From: Trachythela sp. YZ-2020
Taxonomy: Eukaryota > Cnidaria > Anthozoa > Malacalcyonacea > Clavulariidae
Length of the DNA stretch: 64,000 nucleotides
Direction of reading: 5' to 3'
Assembly (NCBI GenBank): GCA_016169945.1
Contig: JADLSH010000293.1
Location: forward strand, 1,426,001-1,490,000
Shown: in pieces, positions 12,300 through 23,889 of the stretch
How positions within the stretch are numbered: the stretch's first letter is position 1
Layout of the letters: each line of letters opens with the position of its first letter
Translations under genes and position numbers: made by a program
Notes under the pieces: model-generated
Told to the model about the DNA's origin: nothing
Database searches by the model: none
The model's input: only the letters and a program-made list of their open reading frames with translations

Positions 12300-13091
12300 G
12301 CTTCTAGCTTAGAAACCGGGTTTTTCTGCATAAAAACAGCCAACTAAGGCAGCAAACTTCATCCTGCTATAAGTCTTTAATGTGGACGCTTGTGAGTAAG
12401 CATCGGTTTTGGGCTATGTATTGGCCAAGTTATCTATCCACGTTAGAAGTCCATCTACCCTTATTCAATTTTGGCTTGAAAGAATAAGCTGTATATCTAC
12501 GCTATTAGAGTAAAGTTTGGTGCCTTTGCAAACCACAGTAAGTATATAGATAATAATTTGTTTGTTTGCGATAGTCATAGTTCGTGCGAAATGTTTCACA
12601 TTTCATTATTTCATGCGTGATCAAAGTTCTGTTTGTTATCTGTAAAGTACCATTTCATTTGTTCAGTTGCCCACACGTATATATTCTTGTAGGCTTAATT
12701 CTGCGCTAAGTTCATGTATTCTTTCGATTTAAAAGCGCGCTAAAATCGGTTATTAGCGCATGCTAATCGTTAGTAATTGCATTTTATTATCATTTTATAT
12801 TAGTATTAGTTTGCATGCTATGTTTATACAGTAGTTGGTTTACTATAGTTAGTTTTGTTTTACTTGTTGTATTCTAGTTCGAACCGACACAATCAGTCTC
12901 GACAGTAGCTATCGACACTATCGTCTAATATATCTTCTGTAACTACAATATACCACGATAAACGACAATCCAACCAGCAAATTATAGACATTCAGTAATC
13001 TCAAATGCGTGAATCAATCAACTGAAAACCTACAACATCGATTTCACATTTCAACACCTTATTTCCTACCAGTCGTCGTATCGTGATATTA
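12300..13091. other. Spacer, nothing recognised
   Basis: AT-rich sequence with no supported reading frame or repeat. It ends at the TA dinucleotide that flanks the MITE at 13092. Confidence 0.4.
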
Positions 13092-13617
13092 GAGACCTTT
13101 AGATTCAGGTTTACCGCAAAACTGTAACCGCCGTTTGACGTTAGCGGTTTGCCGTTTGCGGTTCGAACGACCCTGACTTAGATTTGAAGTTTTTAGATGA
13201 ACATTTTTCGACTTAGATTTGAAGTCGACTCAGATGATGTTCTTCGAAGGATCTAAACGAGAGGTGAAATACGCTTTATAAGTCTTAAAGTCTACCGAAG
13301 AATCAAGTGTTGATCGCCGCCATGTTGGATTTCGCTCCTCCAAGCGTATCATGTTCGAGTCAAAATAAAATGCGAAGAATCAACTATTTCGACTTGAAAT
13401 TCGTCTTTCCTGCTAGAATGATAAGTACTGTATGCGCATAGTGGATACGTGAAACATGATATAAAAAAAAAAAAGCAAATAAACCCTGATAAAATTGCAC
13501 GTGTAGACCACTCTTGACGTTCGAAACTCGCGTTGAAACCTCAAACGTGGCGTCGGGATAGGGTCACGTGACCCGTAGACGTTAGCGGTTCGGCGTAAAC
13601 CTCGATCTAAAGGTCTC
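13092..13617. mobile_element. TA-flanked MITE (Tc1/mariner-type target)
   Basis: The ends GAGACCTTTAGATTCAGGTTTAC and, reversed, GAGACCTTTAGATCGAGGTTTAC are near-perfect TIRs. TA lies at both borders (13090-13091, 13618-13619). GACGTTAGCGGTT occurs near both ends. About 526 bp, with no coding capacity. Confidence 0.75.
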
Positions 13618-13682
13618 TATTGTATTGTACATATCGTCAGTATTTCACACCTGTATATATCCTGTTATCTACCGGCGAGTTC

Positions 13683-16107
13683 GATTTATAATAATAACCG
13701 GAGACCTTAACTGTGACCTCCTTGCTACACAGAGCAATGCACGCACGATTAAACTAAAAGATCTAATAGATGTATACCAACTACAGCAACACATTAACAT
13801 ACCCGAACTAGAATATCAAGTACTACACAAACATTACTAGATGTAATACTTACTAAAATAGACGACTCAAAAACTATAGACTCGGGAGTCATACACTTAG
13901 GGATAAGTGACCACAGTTTAGTTTACATATGCAGAAAAATTGGTATTCCAAAACAGAAACCAAAGATAGTCGAAACAAGGCAATTTAAACATTTCAACAC
14001 AACTCAATTTCAACAAGATTTAAGAGGAGCGTTCTGCATTCCATATTGCGAAACCGACCCAAATAAAGCGTGGAATGACTGGAAAGAGACATTCCTTGAA
14101 ATTGCAAACTTTCACGCACCAGTCAGACAAAGAAAAGTCAAAAGTGAGTATAAGCCATGGCTAAATAATGATACAAAAACAAAGATTTATCGTAGAGATT
14201 ATTTAAAAAAGAAAGCTGTCAGTTTGAAAAGAAAGCAGAGTCCTACAAACAATGTAAAAATCAAGTAAACAGACTAGTCAAAGAAGCCAAGGCAAACTAT
14301 TACAAAACCAAGCTAGAAAATAGCAAAAATAGCAAGGAAAGCTGGAAAACCATAAACGAAATTCTCAACAAGCAATCAAAATGCACAATAATCAAAGAGT
14401 TAATAGTGAACGGTAACACAGTAACCGGTGACAAAAATATATCAAACGAATTCAATAACTATTTTTCTACCATAGGCCCAAAATTGGCAATAAATATTAC
14501 TCCTAACGATTTAGATCCACTCTACTTTGTAACACCCGGTACCAAAGTATTTGATTTTGAAAGTATCACACCAGCAAAACGAGAAGCCATACTAAAGAGA
14601 GCTAAATCAGACAAATCACCAGGCCTTAACAAAATATCAAACAAATTACTAAAAGCCGCAGGAAACACAATTGTCAATTCACTAGTATACGTTTTTAACT
14701 TGTCTTTAAATACTGGAATATTTCCAGATGAAATGAAGATTGCAAAGGTCAGCCCCATTTACAAATCGGGAGATAAATCAAACTGCGATAATTACAGGCC
14801 TATATCTGTTCTATCTGCAGTCACAAAAATACTCGAAAAATTAGTTTATGACCAAATAAATAACTTTTTAGTGGGAACAAATATAATAGTGCCACAACAG
14901 TCAGGCTTTCGAACTGGGCACTCAACAGAACCTTCCCTATTATATACTATAAATCAATGCCTTGCCAATATGGATAAAGGACTTGTCAATGGTATACTAT
15001 TGCTTGATCTAAAAAAAGCCTTTGACACAGTCAACCATGAAATACTTATCGCCAAATTAGAGCGTTACGGAATACGTGGAACAGCCTTACACTGGTTCAA
15101 ATCTTACCTTTCAGAACGTAAGCAAATATGTAAAATCAACCATTCTGAATCAAATATCGAAACTACTACATGCGGTGTCCCCCAAGGATCAAATCTTGGT
15201 CCACTGCTGTTTCTAATTTACATAAACGATTTACCAAACTGTTTAGAAACGACATCGGCATCAATGTTCGCTGATGACACAAACATATCATGTCAAGGAA
15301 ATTCATCAGTAGAAATTGAGAATGAAAAAATGAACATAGAACTTGACAACATTCAAAACTGGCTATCTTCCAATAAACTTACACTTAACAAAAACAAAAC
15401 AGAATACATGGTCATTGGATCCCGACAAAGGCTGAGAGAGATACCAGTTGACCCACTTGTGGCCATTGGAGATCACATGATAAATAGAGTGACAGATAAA
15501 AAGACACTAGGGGTAACTTGTGACGAACAGCTAAGATGGCAAGAACAAGTGGACAGTCAATGCAAGAAAATATCAAAATGTGTTGCCCTTTTAAGAAGAG
15601 CAAAACAATTTGTAACAGAGGACGCACTATTGACAATGTACAATTCATTTGTTCTTCCACACTTTACCTACTGTTCCACTGTTTGGGATGACGGCAACGT
15701 TACTAATATGAACAAATTATATAAACTTCAAAAAAGAGCAGCTCGCGTTATTACAGGGGCAAACTACGAAACTAGATCATCTGAAATTTTTGAGCACTTG
15801 AAATGGGAACCAATTATACCACACTTAAAAACGAGAACATGTAATGACGTTCAAAGCACTAGAAAAAGCAACGCCTAATTACATATCCGAATTATTCACC
15901 TTCAGCCACAATGATAGGTACAAGCTAAGAAACTATGATCGCATGCTCCACTTAGATCAACCTAAAACTAACTTCATGAAACGTAGTTTTTCATATCGAG
16001 GAGCCGTATCCTGGAATAGCCTAGCCGATGAACTAATCAGTGAATACGAGAGCCTCTCCATAAACTCTTTTAAAAACTGTTTAAATAACCATTATAATCA
16101 TAATTAA
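13683..16107 (+). pseudogene. ORF2 of non-LTR element 3, near-complete RT with a few frameshifts
   Basis: The endonuclease remnant shows TGDLNCDLL (near 13695) and, in another frame, GVIHLGISDHSLVYI (near 13890). A frame change near 14220 leads into a long open stretch from 14406 to 15878. This holds the RT: SPGLNKISNKLLKAAGN (14620), RPISVLSAVTKILEKL (14795), LLDLKKAFDTVNHE (15000), CGVPQGSNLGPLL (15175) and MFADDTNIS (15265). Another shift near 15835 moves the C-terminal domain to 15844-16107 (SFSYRGAVSWNSL). The RT core itself is uninterrupted. With only a handful of lesions, this is among the younger copies here, but it is dead as read because the 5' part is missing. Confidence 0.87.
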
Positions 16108-16209
16108 GTACGAGACACTATACTGATATATTTTATTATTTGTAAATACCTAATTTATTTACCTTAATTAAAGAATTTTTGTAAATAGTTAACATTTTAT
16201 AATGTAAAT

Positions 16210-16274
16210 CACACGGCCCTTTGAAAACCAGGCAACTTAAAGGCCACCGTGTGCTTAAATAAGTTTAAATAATA

Positions 16275-16304
<30 letters not shown>
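16210..16304 (+). other. 3' hairpin and (AAT)n tail of element 3
   Basis: CACACGG (from 16210) pairs with CCGTGTG ending at 16253, with GAAAACCAGG in the loop side, then TTAAATAAG and an (AAT)n run from about 16268 to 16304. The same design as elements 1 and 2, with different stem bases that still pair. Confidence 0.6.
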
Positions 16305-16305
<1 letters not shown>

Positions 16306-16382
16306 TTATTCAACGCACCGCGTCTACCCCAAGTAGATTCATTTGGATTTTGTTCAAAATCTCATATCTATTCAGATTAACC

Positions 16383-17191
16383 TACACACCGTATATGTAC
16401 CAGACGGCTAGCAACGAGCTTACTTGCCAGACTAGCAACGAGCTTACTTGCTTCCAGCAGAATAGTATCATACCTACAGCAAATCCCACAGCTGCATAAC
16501 CGCCGCGTTTTCAGCAGTATGGCATCCCACCCACTGTAAATCCTACAGCTGTACAACCGTCTTTTTCATCGTGCAATTCGCTGCCGTCTCAATTGTCATC
16601 CCTACCACCTTCTTCAGAGACAAGATACCAAATGCAATTAACAACTGCACACCTGCAAGGAATTCCCCTTCTTTTCCTGCTTTAGTTCCGCCTGATACAC
16701 TCCGTCAAGCGATAATTGGCAACCTATGCAGCCTGGATTTCCCCCCGATATAAACCCAACTGTTGCTGTCCCGCAAGGTTGCCCATTACCACCAAAGCCA
16801 TCAGTTATCGCTAACAATTAATTCCAGTCAGTATTTCATAACGAAGCTAAAAGGGAACATTTCGCGTTACAACGGCTGCCAATTAAATTTTCAAAAAGGG
16901 ATTGCCAGAATAGCCCTTGATTTATCAGCAGTTACAGGTAGGAAATAGCACGACTGGTTTCCTTTCGTATTTCAAGATGGCTCAAAGTGATGGCGAGTAG
17001 GAAGAGCTAAAAATCGCTACTACCATATCAACCTACATTGCCTAAACTCTCGTAATCCTGGTTTCCAAATGTCCCAGTTAATTGGTTTGGTGAATAAAGT
17101 GGAGAGAGGTCTTGTGTTCACAGATGAAATGCTACAAGAATTACGTTGCAGATTTGGAAAAACAATTTTTAATCTTTTTCCACAGCCGTAA
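16383..17191 (+). pseudogene. Decayed coding sequence of an unrecognised protein (NPTA-rich, then Cys-containing C-terminus)
   Basis: From 16383 one frame stays open for about 100 codons apart from a TAA near 16494. It repeats short motifs (ASNELTCQ twice; PTANPTA and PTVNPTA) and is rich in Pro, Gln and Ser. A later frame (16810-16870) reads ITKLKGNISRYNGCQLNF, with a KGNI..C..C-like look. Another (17020-17191) reads YYHINLHCLNSRNPGFQM to a stop at 17191. Together these look like one protein broken by several indels. I do not know its name. It may be the downstream part of the gene whose fragment is at 11817-12299, split by the MITE and element 3. Confidence that it was once coding is moderate; its function is unknown. 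Confidence 0.4.
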
Positions 17192-18139
17192 TACTGACAC
17201 GACATTTTAAAATAGTGTTGTCCTTGGTTGTGAACAATGTAATTAGAGCGCAGACTATATAACAGTGCCAGGTAGCAAGTTTATAGTATAAGATACATGC
17301 ATATACTTTGTTGGAATTTTTCAATAGTTTTGTTAATTTTTTGAGTTATTACTAGTTGAAACATTACTGTCGCCATTGAAACTGTCGGTAGATTTTTAGT
17401 TACAGTATTTGATAACAGAACGGTATTTCAACCCGTTGGACTAAATTTAAGTGCCTTCAAATACACCTGTTTATACTTTATTGCAGATCAAACTTGTATT
17501 CCCCGATATTTCAAGAAACTGTGACGAGCCACTTTAAGCCATTATAATATAATATTCTGCAATATTCCAAAGTCATCCTTAAAAATGTAGTCTCGTCCAC
17601 AGGCATTCTCGTTTGCTACTCCCTCGCGGGCGAGGAGCCATGGGGTTGGCCGTGTCCACGTTATTTGGGTTTCATATCGTACAATAACTGTAAACACAGA
17701 GACATTGAATATTTAATTTGTCGTGAATTACGGCCATTAGCCAAAAAGTGCGTTTTATATAATAAAATATTTGCCCAATAGGCAAATTCGAGATATTCGA
17801 GATATCATCATTATTTTTACCATTGCATGGTTTCAGCCCAGTCGGCTTTCCACGATATAAAATCAGGCAATTGCATTGAGGCAATTAATGGAAAAACGGA
17901 CGTTCAAGATGTTCTGTTTGAACGGCTAAATGAACGGTTTGTGACCCGTCTTAAAAATTAAATTTTAAAAATATCGTGCAAAACAAACATCTCGTAAGTC
18001 AAAATAAGATACCGTACAATTTGCGTTTAAATATTGGTTAGTTATTTAGTAATAGTTCATTATTATATTAGTAATTTTATGAAAACTGTTTTTATGTTAA
18101 TTATGACGATTGTTGCAGATTCCGGATTCCGGCGGATTC
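17192..18139. other. Spacer, nothing recognised
   Basis: No supported gene. AT-rich sequence with short unconvincing frames on both strands. Confidence 0.4.
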
Positions 18140-18491
18140 TAGCCTGCGTGGCTGGCCCTCGTTGGACTGCAAGAAAACCCAGCTTTCATGACTAAACGCC
18201 GTTCAATTTTTGAACGTAGAATTTGATTGGTCAACACCAATAATTAATTGACATGTTTACGCACACAGGAATATATTATTACATTTCTTCGTCTTGATTG
18301 ACATGTTTATGCACAAGCGAATACATTTCCTTCGGTTGGGGGTTTCCCCTATAGTCCAGCTGCATTTGAATTGGTCAATTTTAATGAGCCTTTATTAGGG
18401 CGTTTAGTCATGAAAGCTGGGTTTTCTTGCAGGCCCTCCCTCATTCGCTGTTCTTCTTTTCCCCTCCAACGAGGGCCGGCCACGCAGGCTA
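18140..18491. mobile_element. MULE-like MITE with TAGCCTGCGTGGC ends and 9-bp TSD
   Basis: The left arm (TAGCCTGCGTGGCTGGCCCTCGTTGGA, then AAGAAAACCCAGCTTTCATGA) is repeated inverted at the right end, with an insertion of about 30 bp in the right arm. Flanks GGCGGATTC (18131-18139) and GGCAGATTC (18492-18500) form a 9-bp TSD with one mismatch. A 9-bp TSD fits Mutator-like elements. A second element with the same terminus lies at 36708-37284. Confidence 0.7.
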
Positions 18492-18799
18492 GGCAGATTC
18501 CGGATTCAGGGACTGACGAATGACGTCTAAAATTTAATATGTTTATCCTGGCCGCGCATCTTCCATATTTTTGTACATTAGTCATTATATGTCTAAACAC
18601 AGTCCGGTGCTGAATGGGCTCATTTAAACATGGGTGAATTTCGTGAAGTTCACCACGTATTATTCAGAATGCGCCTATATCTTATATACAACGAACAATT
18701 GAGTTAGAAACACCTGGTCGCATCGGCCTTTGACTATTGTGTGTAAAGCCAGACTGACGTCACTGCTTCCTGTTGACCACATGATTTGGGTCGCCACGA

Positions 18800-18953
18800 A
18801 CCTATATGAACAGGCTTTGTGATTGGTTGATTATGACAATAGAAGACAATAAACTATAGAAATTATTTTTCAAAGGAACGAGTCATAAACACTGATAACC
18901 TTTGTTTCAGAAAGCCAATCACAAAATGTGTTCATATTAGGTAGGTACTTACT
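18800..18953. repeat. Dispersed repeat, inverted relative to copies in the 8-kb tandem units
   Basis: ACCTATATGAACAGGCTTTG...CACAAAATGTGTTCATATTAGG matches, reversed, 46694-46842 and the equivalent positions 55133-55280 and 63422-63569. The two ends are themselves partly inverted (TATATGAACA / TGTTCATATT), so it may be a MITE. Confidence 0.55.
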
Positions 18954-19006
18954 GCATGATTTCATTGATTTGTCAGATTGACGTCATTGCTCGCTCGCCT
19001 CTCAAT

Positions 19007-19515
19007 CAGGGCTCTCAGTTTTAAGGAAATTTCCTTAAATTGAGGAAATTTTGACCTTTTTATTAGTTTTTAAGGAGACTTTTAAGGAAATATAATTTTT
19101 ATGACATTTTTAAGGAATTTTGAGTTGAAAAACATACTCCAAACAATAATTAGTTATTACGTACACAGTTTGTTATACTTATAAGTTATATCCATCGACC
19201 TAATGAAAGTTTTTCGCAGTAGTTTTTACTGAAATCGCTGATCATCTTCAATTTTATTGTGCGTACTTCGTTCTTTAAGTCTCTGAGTGACTCTGACTCT
19301 CTGTTTTATTGCTAAATTCATAATCAGAAAATTCAGAATTCGCCATTTTCCGATGTAAAAAGTTATTTACATATTTTCGCGCCAATTGCGCCTATGATCG
19401 CGCGCCACTGGGGTGTTCCTCGGAAACTAGGCCGAGTGTAAGGAAAGTTTTGTCGACTTAAGGAATTTTTACCGCTTAGAATAAGGAAAATTTGGAATTC
19501 GTTCTCTGAGCCCTG
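19007..19515. mobile_element. hAT-like MITE with perfect 8-bp TSD CTCTCAAT
   Basis: The ends CAGGGCTCTCAG and, reversed, CAGGGCTCAGAG are hAT-style TIRs. CTCTCAAT lies directly outside both ends (18999-19006 and 19516-19523). Subterminal TTTAAGGAAATTT-like repeats occur near both ends, as is usual for hAT elements. About 509 bp with no coding sequence. Confidence 0.82.
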
Positions 19516-19696
19516 CTCTCAATATTATGATTGGTTATTAAATTCGAAATATGGGAAGCTTAAATTTGAATATGCTTGCTCAAATTTCACGTAAAGACGC
19601 CGTTATTCCAAGGTTTTTCCTTGCGAACGCAAAGGCAAACTGTGTGTTATTTAAGAATTAACACGAGGCGTAGCCGAGTGTTTTACACGCTTCTCG

Positions 19697-21941
19697 AGTA
19701 TTCTCCCAACATTCCCTCGAGTGCATTATTACACCATAACGGCACGCGACTCGTTTTTTAATTCTTAATTATATTATAAGTAGTATCTAACGAGCAATTT
19801 GATTGGCTAATGCGCGTGCTTTATGACGCAATAAAGCACGGCCACCGTTTTTATTTTTCTCCCTTTGTCCCCGCTTGTTAAATTTTCCTCGGAATTGTCA
19901 ATACAATATGAACAAAATTATAATAGTTTTAAATCCAAAATCTGTCAGAAAGCAAGAAAAAGTAGACCTAAACGAGATGGAAAAAGCCAGCCAACAAATA
20001 ACAACGGGATCCATAAACGGCGAATAAAGATTCATAGCTGTTTCAGAGTTTGAAATATACTTTTTTGCTTGAAAGTTCGCATTCAATGGCGACAAGAAAC
20101 GCGAAAATCTGTACTATTTTGACATTTAAAGGTACAAAAACTGTATTTAAACACAAACCAAACCAAATTTATCCACAGTTCTAGGTGCAAAAAATTAAAA
20201 TTAACCATTTTGGCATTGATTTAGATAACACTATGTGTACAGTTTTTAAGCTGTCAAGATGCAACGACAAAAACCTACACAAATACGACATGTTTATGCA
20301 TTTCTTGACAGTTTGTCTGAGAAAATTTTTTAACCACCAACCACTGAATTAGCAAAAAAAAACACAAAAAATATTCAAACAGTACCTTCAAACAAAAACT
20401 GCCCGAAAAATTTGGTTAAAGATGAAAAATCAACTTGACAGTCAATGTCGTCAAAGCAGCTTGACAAAAACCCTTCGCTTTTATACCGAATCCAGGACAA
20501 CTGGGGTTTGAAATATACTTTTTTGCTTGAAAGTTCGCATTCAACGGCGAACAGGGACTGGGGAACAGGGACTGGGAACAGGGACTGGGGTTTAACCCTG
20601 TTGTTGGTTCCTGACACTTTAAAGTATTTATGTGTGGTATCTGTACGTTTGTAATTTAATTTTTCTTTTTTGTCAAATCGAAATAAAAAAAAAAAAGTGA
20701 AGCAGAACAACGAAAAACCAATCTGTCTATCATTGTGCACCATATTTGAAAAATTTTCAACAGTTTTTGCGCCTTTTTAATCCCTAATTTTTGTTGAGTT
20801 GCACGTTTTTCGCTCCTTCGCCGGCCAGAATTCAAGCGTAGTTGTTGCCAAGCAATGAAAACATTGAAAAGTTTGCGAGTGACGTCAGTGATTACATGTT
20901 AGGAGAATATCAATATTGATCTTTGAACAAAATTGTTTACTGTGCTTATCTACCACTTATAATATAAAAGAATTAAAAAAACTCGTCTTGTGCTGTTATG
21001 GTGTAATAATACAAGAGGGGGGAATGTTGGGAGAATACGATTTCCACAATTCCGAGGAAAATTTAACAAGCGGGGACAAAGGGAGAAAAAATCAAAACGG
21101 TGGCCGTGCTTTATTGCGTCATAAAGCACGCGAATTAGCCAATCAAAATGCTCGTTAAATACTACTTATAATATAAAGTATTATAAAGTTACTTATATAT
21201 TCTTCGCGTTTCTTGTCGCCGTTGAATGCGAACTTTCAAGCAAAAAAGTATATTTCAAACTCAGAAACAGCTACGAATCTTTATTCGTCGTTTATGAATC
21301 CCGTTGTTATTTGTTGGCTGGCTTTTTCCATCTCGTTTAGGTCTACTTTTTCTTGCTTTCTGACAGATTTTGGATTTAAAACTATTATAATTTTGTTCAT
21401 ATTGTATTGACAATTCCGAGGAAAATTTAACAAGCGGGGACAAAGGGAGAAAAAATCAAAACGGTGGCCGTGCTTTATTGCGTCATAAAGCACGCGAATT
21501 AGCCAATCAAAATGCTCGTTAAATACTACTTATAATATAAAGTATTATAAAGTTACTTATATATTCTTCGCGTTTCTTGTCGCCGTTGAATGCGAACTTT
21601 CAAGCAAAAAAGTATATTTCAAACTCAGAAACAGCTACGAATCTTTATTCGCCGATTATGAATCCCGTTGTTATTTGTTGGCTGGCTTTTTCCATCTCGT
21701 TTAGGTCTACTTTTTCTTGCTTTCTGACAGATTTTGGATTTAAAACTATTATAATTTTGTTCATATTGTATTGACAATTCCGAGGAAAATTTAACAAGCG
21801 GGGACAAAGGGAGAAAAAATCAAAACGGTGGCCGTGCTTTATTGCGTCATAAAGCACGCGAATTAGCCAATCAAAATGCTCGTTAAATACTACTTATAAT
21901 ATAAAGTATTATAAAGTTACTTATATATTCTTATTCCGTGT
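19697..21941. repeat. Composite inverted repeat complex
   Basis: Sequence at 19697-19745 (CGAGTATTCTCCCAACATTCCC) recurs inverted at 20998-21041. The block 19770-20104 recurs inverted in each of the tandem units to the right (21049-21941). Another fragment (GTTTGAAATATACTTTTTTGC) recurs at 20507-20545, followed by a short ACAGGGACTGGG tandem (20550-20592). The whole 2.2 kb could fold back on itself. Short open frames in it are repeat-derived and not counted as genes. Confidence 0.7.
21049..21941. repeat. 364-bp tandem repeat, about 2.4 copies
   Basis: AATTCCGAGGAAAATTTAAC starts units at 21049, 21413 and 21777, a period of 364 bases. Units are almost identical. Each contains a hairpin, CGTGCTTTAT-TGCGTC-ATAAAGCACG, and an AGCCAATCAAAATGCTCGTTA segment. 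An inverted, circularly permuted copy lies at 19770-20104. Confidence 0.85.
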
Positions 21942-22094
21942 ATTCGACTATGAAAGTAAGTTTGTAATTTATAAAATGAGCATGACCATCTCGAACAGTC
22001 GACGCACATAATTTAGGGCCATTCCATTTAATACCCACCCCCACCCTCTATGGACGAGATGTCAGATTTATTTATCATTAAGAAATCTTATATT

Positions 22095-22275
22095 TGCCGT
22101 GACCCCTCAGAAATCGGCAAACCTCAGAAATTACTCTGAACGGTAGCAGAAATTCCTGAACCCCTCAGTAATTTTGCAAATTTCCTGAATCCCTCAGAAA
22201 TTTGAGAAATATTTTCTCAACCCCTCAGAAATTCGATAAATATTTTTGCAACCTCTCAAAAATATAAGAAATTGG
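22095..22275. repeat. Degenerate minisatellite with CCCCTCAGAAATT core
   Basis: The core CC(C/T)CTCAGAAAT recurs about five to six times with roughly 35-40 base spacing and much variation (for example at 22107, 22160, 22190, 22228). No coding potential. Confidence 0.5.
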
Positions 22276-22281
22276 TCTATA

Positions 22282-22478
22282 AATGCGATAATCCCCGAGC
22301 CGGCGCGAAGCGCCGTGCGAGGGTACTAATTCCGCTCGAAGATTTACACCCGGGTATGTGAAAACATTGTGGAATGCAAAGTCGTCCGCCATTTTTTTTT
22401 GTCATGGACTCGACCTTTTCGTAAGTTATGCGCATGCGCAAGTTCAAACCGAGAGAAGACTTCCATTTTGCAAACTTT
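22282..22478. repeat. Dispersed repeat, inverted relative to tandem-unit copies
   Basis: CCCCGAGC...GCGAAGC...GTGCGAGGGTA, GGAATGCAAAGTCGTCCGCC and GTCATGGAC match, reversed, the block at 46438-46602 and its copies near 54890 and 63167. The blocks are diverged but collinear. Confidence 0.5.
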
Positions 22479-23654
22479 TTTCAAAAAAATTTTGCACTCA
22501 TTTTATAAGTAAGTCTCTATGTAAGTAAGTTTATATGTTAAGTCACGAAAACAAGATAGATGAAAGTTATTTAGAGGAGGCAAGTGTAAATTAAACAGGC
22601 AAGTGTCTATTTTACATGCTTGCTTTGCCGATTTTTTAACATAGCATGCAGTATAGTTTGTGAATTTGAAAATGTGTAGATCATTCTGTGTGGTCAATAC
22701 AACACTGATTGATCTTTAAGAGTATTTTAGTATTGATTCAAATATGTTATAGAAAAATAAAAAAACAGTAAAATCTCAAAAACTTCATTGCAAAAGCAAG
22801 TGCGAAGTATAAAAATACTCCTCGAAAAGCAGTTTAAGTTTTTGAAAATTTCGAAACGTTTTGTGAACGTCTAAGGTTGAATGTTACAGTAAATCAAAGG
22901 TAAAAGAGTACATAATATCATACCCACTTTATATAGTTGGGCAATTGATAATTTTATAGTTAAAAACAAAATAATATTTGTACAAATTAAAATATAAAAA
23001 GTATACAATGTTGCGTGTTACCATGGTTACATTTGTCGAACTTCATGTTAAAATAACTTTTGGGGAGTAAATTGTTTGGTTCAAATGGGCGAGGGGATTC
23101 TGCATGCATGTATTTCTAGTTATTTATTATTTAGCATACAGTTAAATACTGAGAGGCCTCTGCTTGCAGCGTTAACGTTGATACAGCTAATTATCGATTA
23201 CCGGATAATTTTTCCTTAAACCGGTAGAGCAAGTCAACGGCTGAATATTGATCTAATAATATAATATTGATTGTCAAACAATCAATAAAGAACTATGGAT
23301 ATACCAAAAAGACATTTTTTCATAGTTTCTGAATTCAGCTGCTTTATTATTTATACACACAACTATTAAACAGACATTTCAAATTTGACCTGTATTGATT
23401 AACCTATAGCCTTAGGTAAAATATTTCAGGTATGATATTTGATCATAATTATTTCCTGATACTTAAGATTTTAGAGCCAATTTATAGATCACAATGTACA
23501 AATTTAAGTTAATGAGACAACACATTAACTTGAGGTTTGTTTTACTATACAACAAGTGGGAAAAGCCTGTTAACACCCACTAAATTCACAAGAAAATATC
23601 TCTGATCAAAGTTCAAAGTATGTCCGGACACGTGCAATACCAATGCAATTTGCT
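22479..23654. other. Spacer, nothing recognised
   Basis: AT-rich, with no supported gene or repeat. A 64-codon minus frame at 22503-22697 has no family signal and is ignored. Confidence 0.35.
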
Positions 23655-23657
23655 CAG

Positions 23658-23719
23658 CCAATCGAATGACTCTACTGCCAATCATATTTCAATGACAATA
23701 GGTAAAGCGCGCTATATAA
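23658..23719 (+). promoter_or_regulatory. Candidate RNA polymerase II promoter: two CCAAT boxes and a TATA box
   Basis: CCAAT occurs at 23658-23662 and 23678-23682, and TATATAA at 23713-23719, all plus strand with plausible spacing. A start site would be expected near 23745. AT-rich DNA yields TATA-like strings by chance, so this is suggestive only. Confidence 0.3.
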
Positions 23720-23889
23720 CGTCAAGCGTGTCACTTTGCCGAATGTTTCAACTGAATAAACACGAAATTTTGCAAGAATAAAAAGTTACATAATATGCGA
23801 AGTGCTTTGGACGGTGCCATGGAAGGTGCGAGAACTTAGGCGATTCGAATGCTAAATATGTCGATGCGAGACAAGACCCAACAATATTA

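Larger units (their letters stand above)
13683..16304 (+). mobile_element. Non-LTR retrotransposon 3, 5'-truncated
   Basis: Begins at the GDLNCD motif of the endonuclease, about 65 bases after the MITE end, and runs through the RT to a 3' hairpin and (AAT)n tail. It is a close relative of the first RT in the 8-kb tandem unit (both have PNCLE...ASMFADDTNIS). Confidence 0.8.

Noticed and set aside
20445..20743. Genes on both strands near 20.4-20.7 kb
   Set aside because: The frames overlap each other, lie in repeat fragments and an ACAGGGACTGGG tandem, and show no motif.
21213..21857. Conserved 60-70 codon proteins on both strands
   Set aside because: They arise from the 364-bp tandem repeat and its inverted copy, with no start context or domain; identical repeats explain the conservation.
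21049..21941. CRISPR-like array
   Set aside because: Repeats are 364 bp and contiguous, without short repeat-spacer alternation; the genome is animal.
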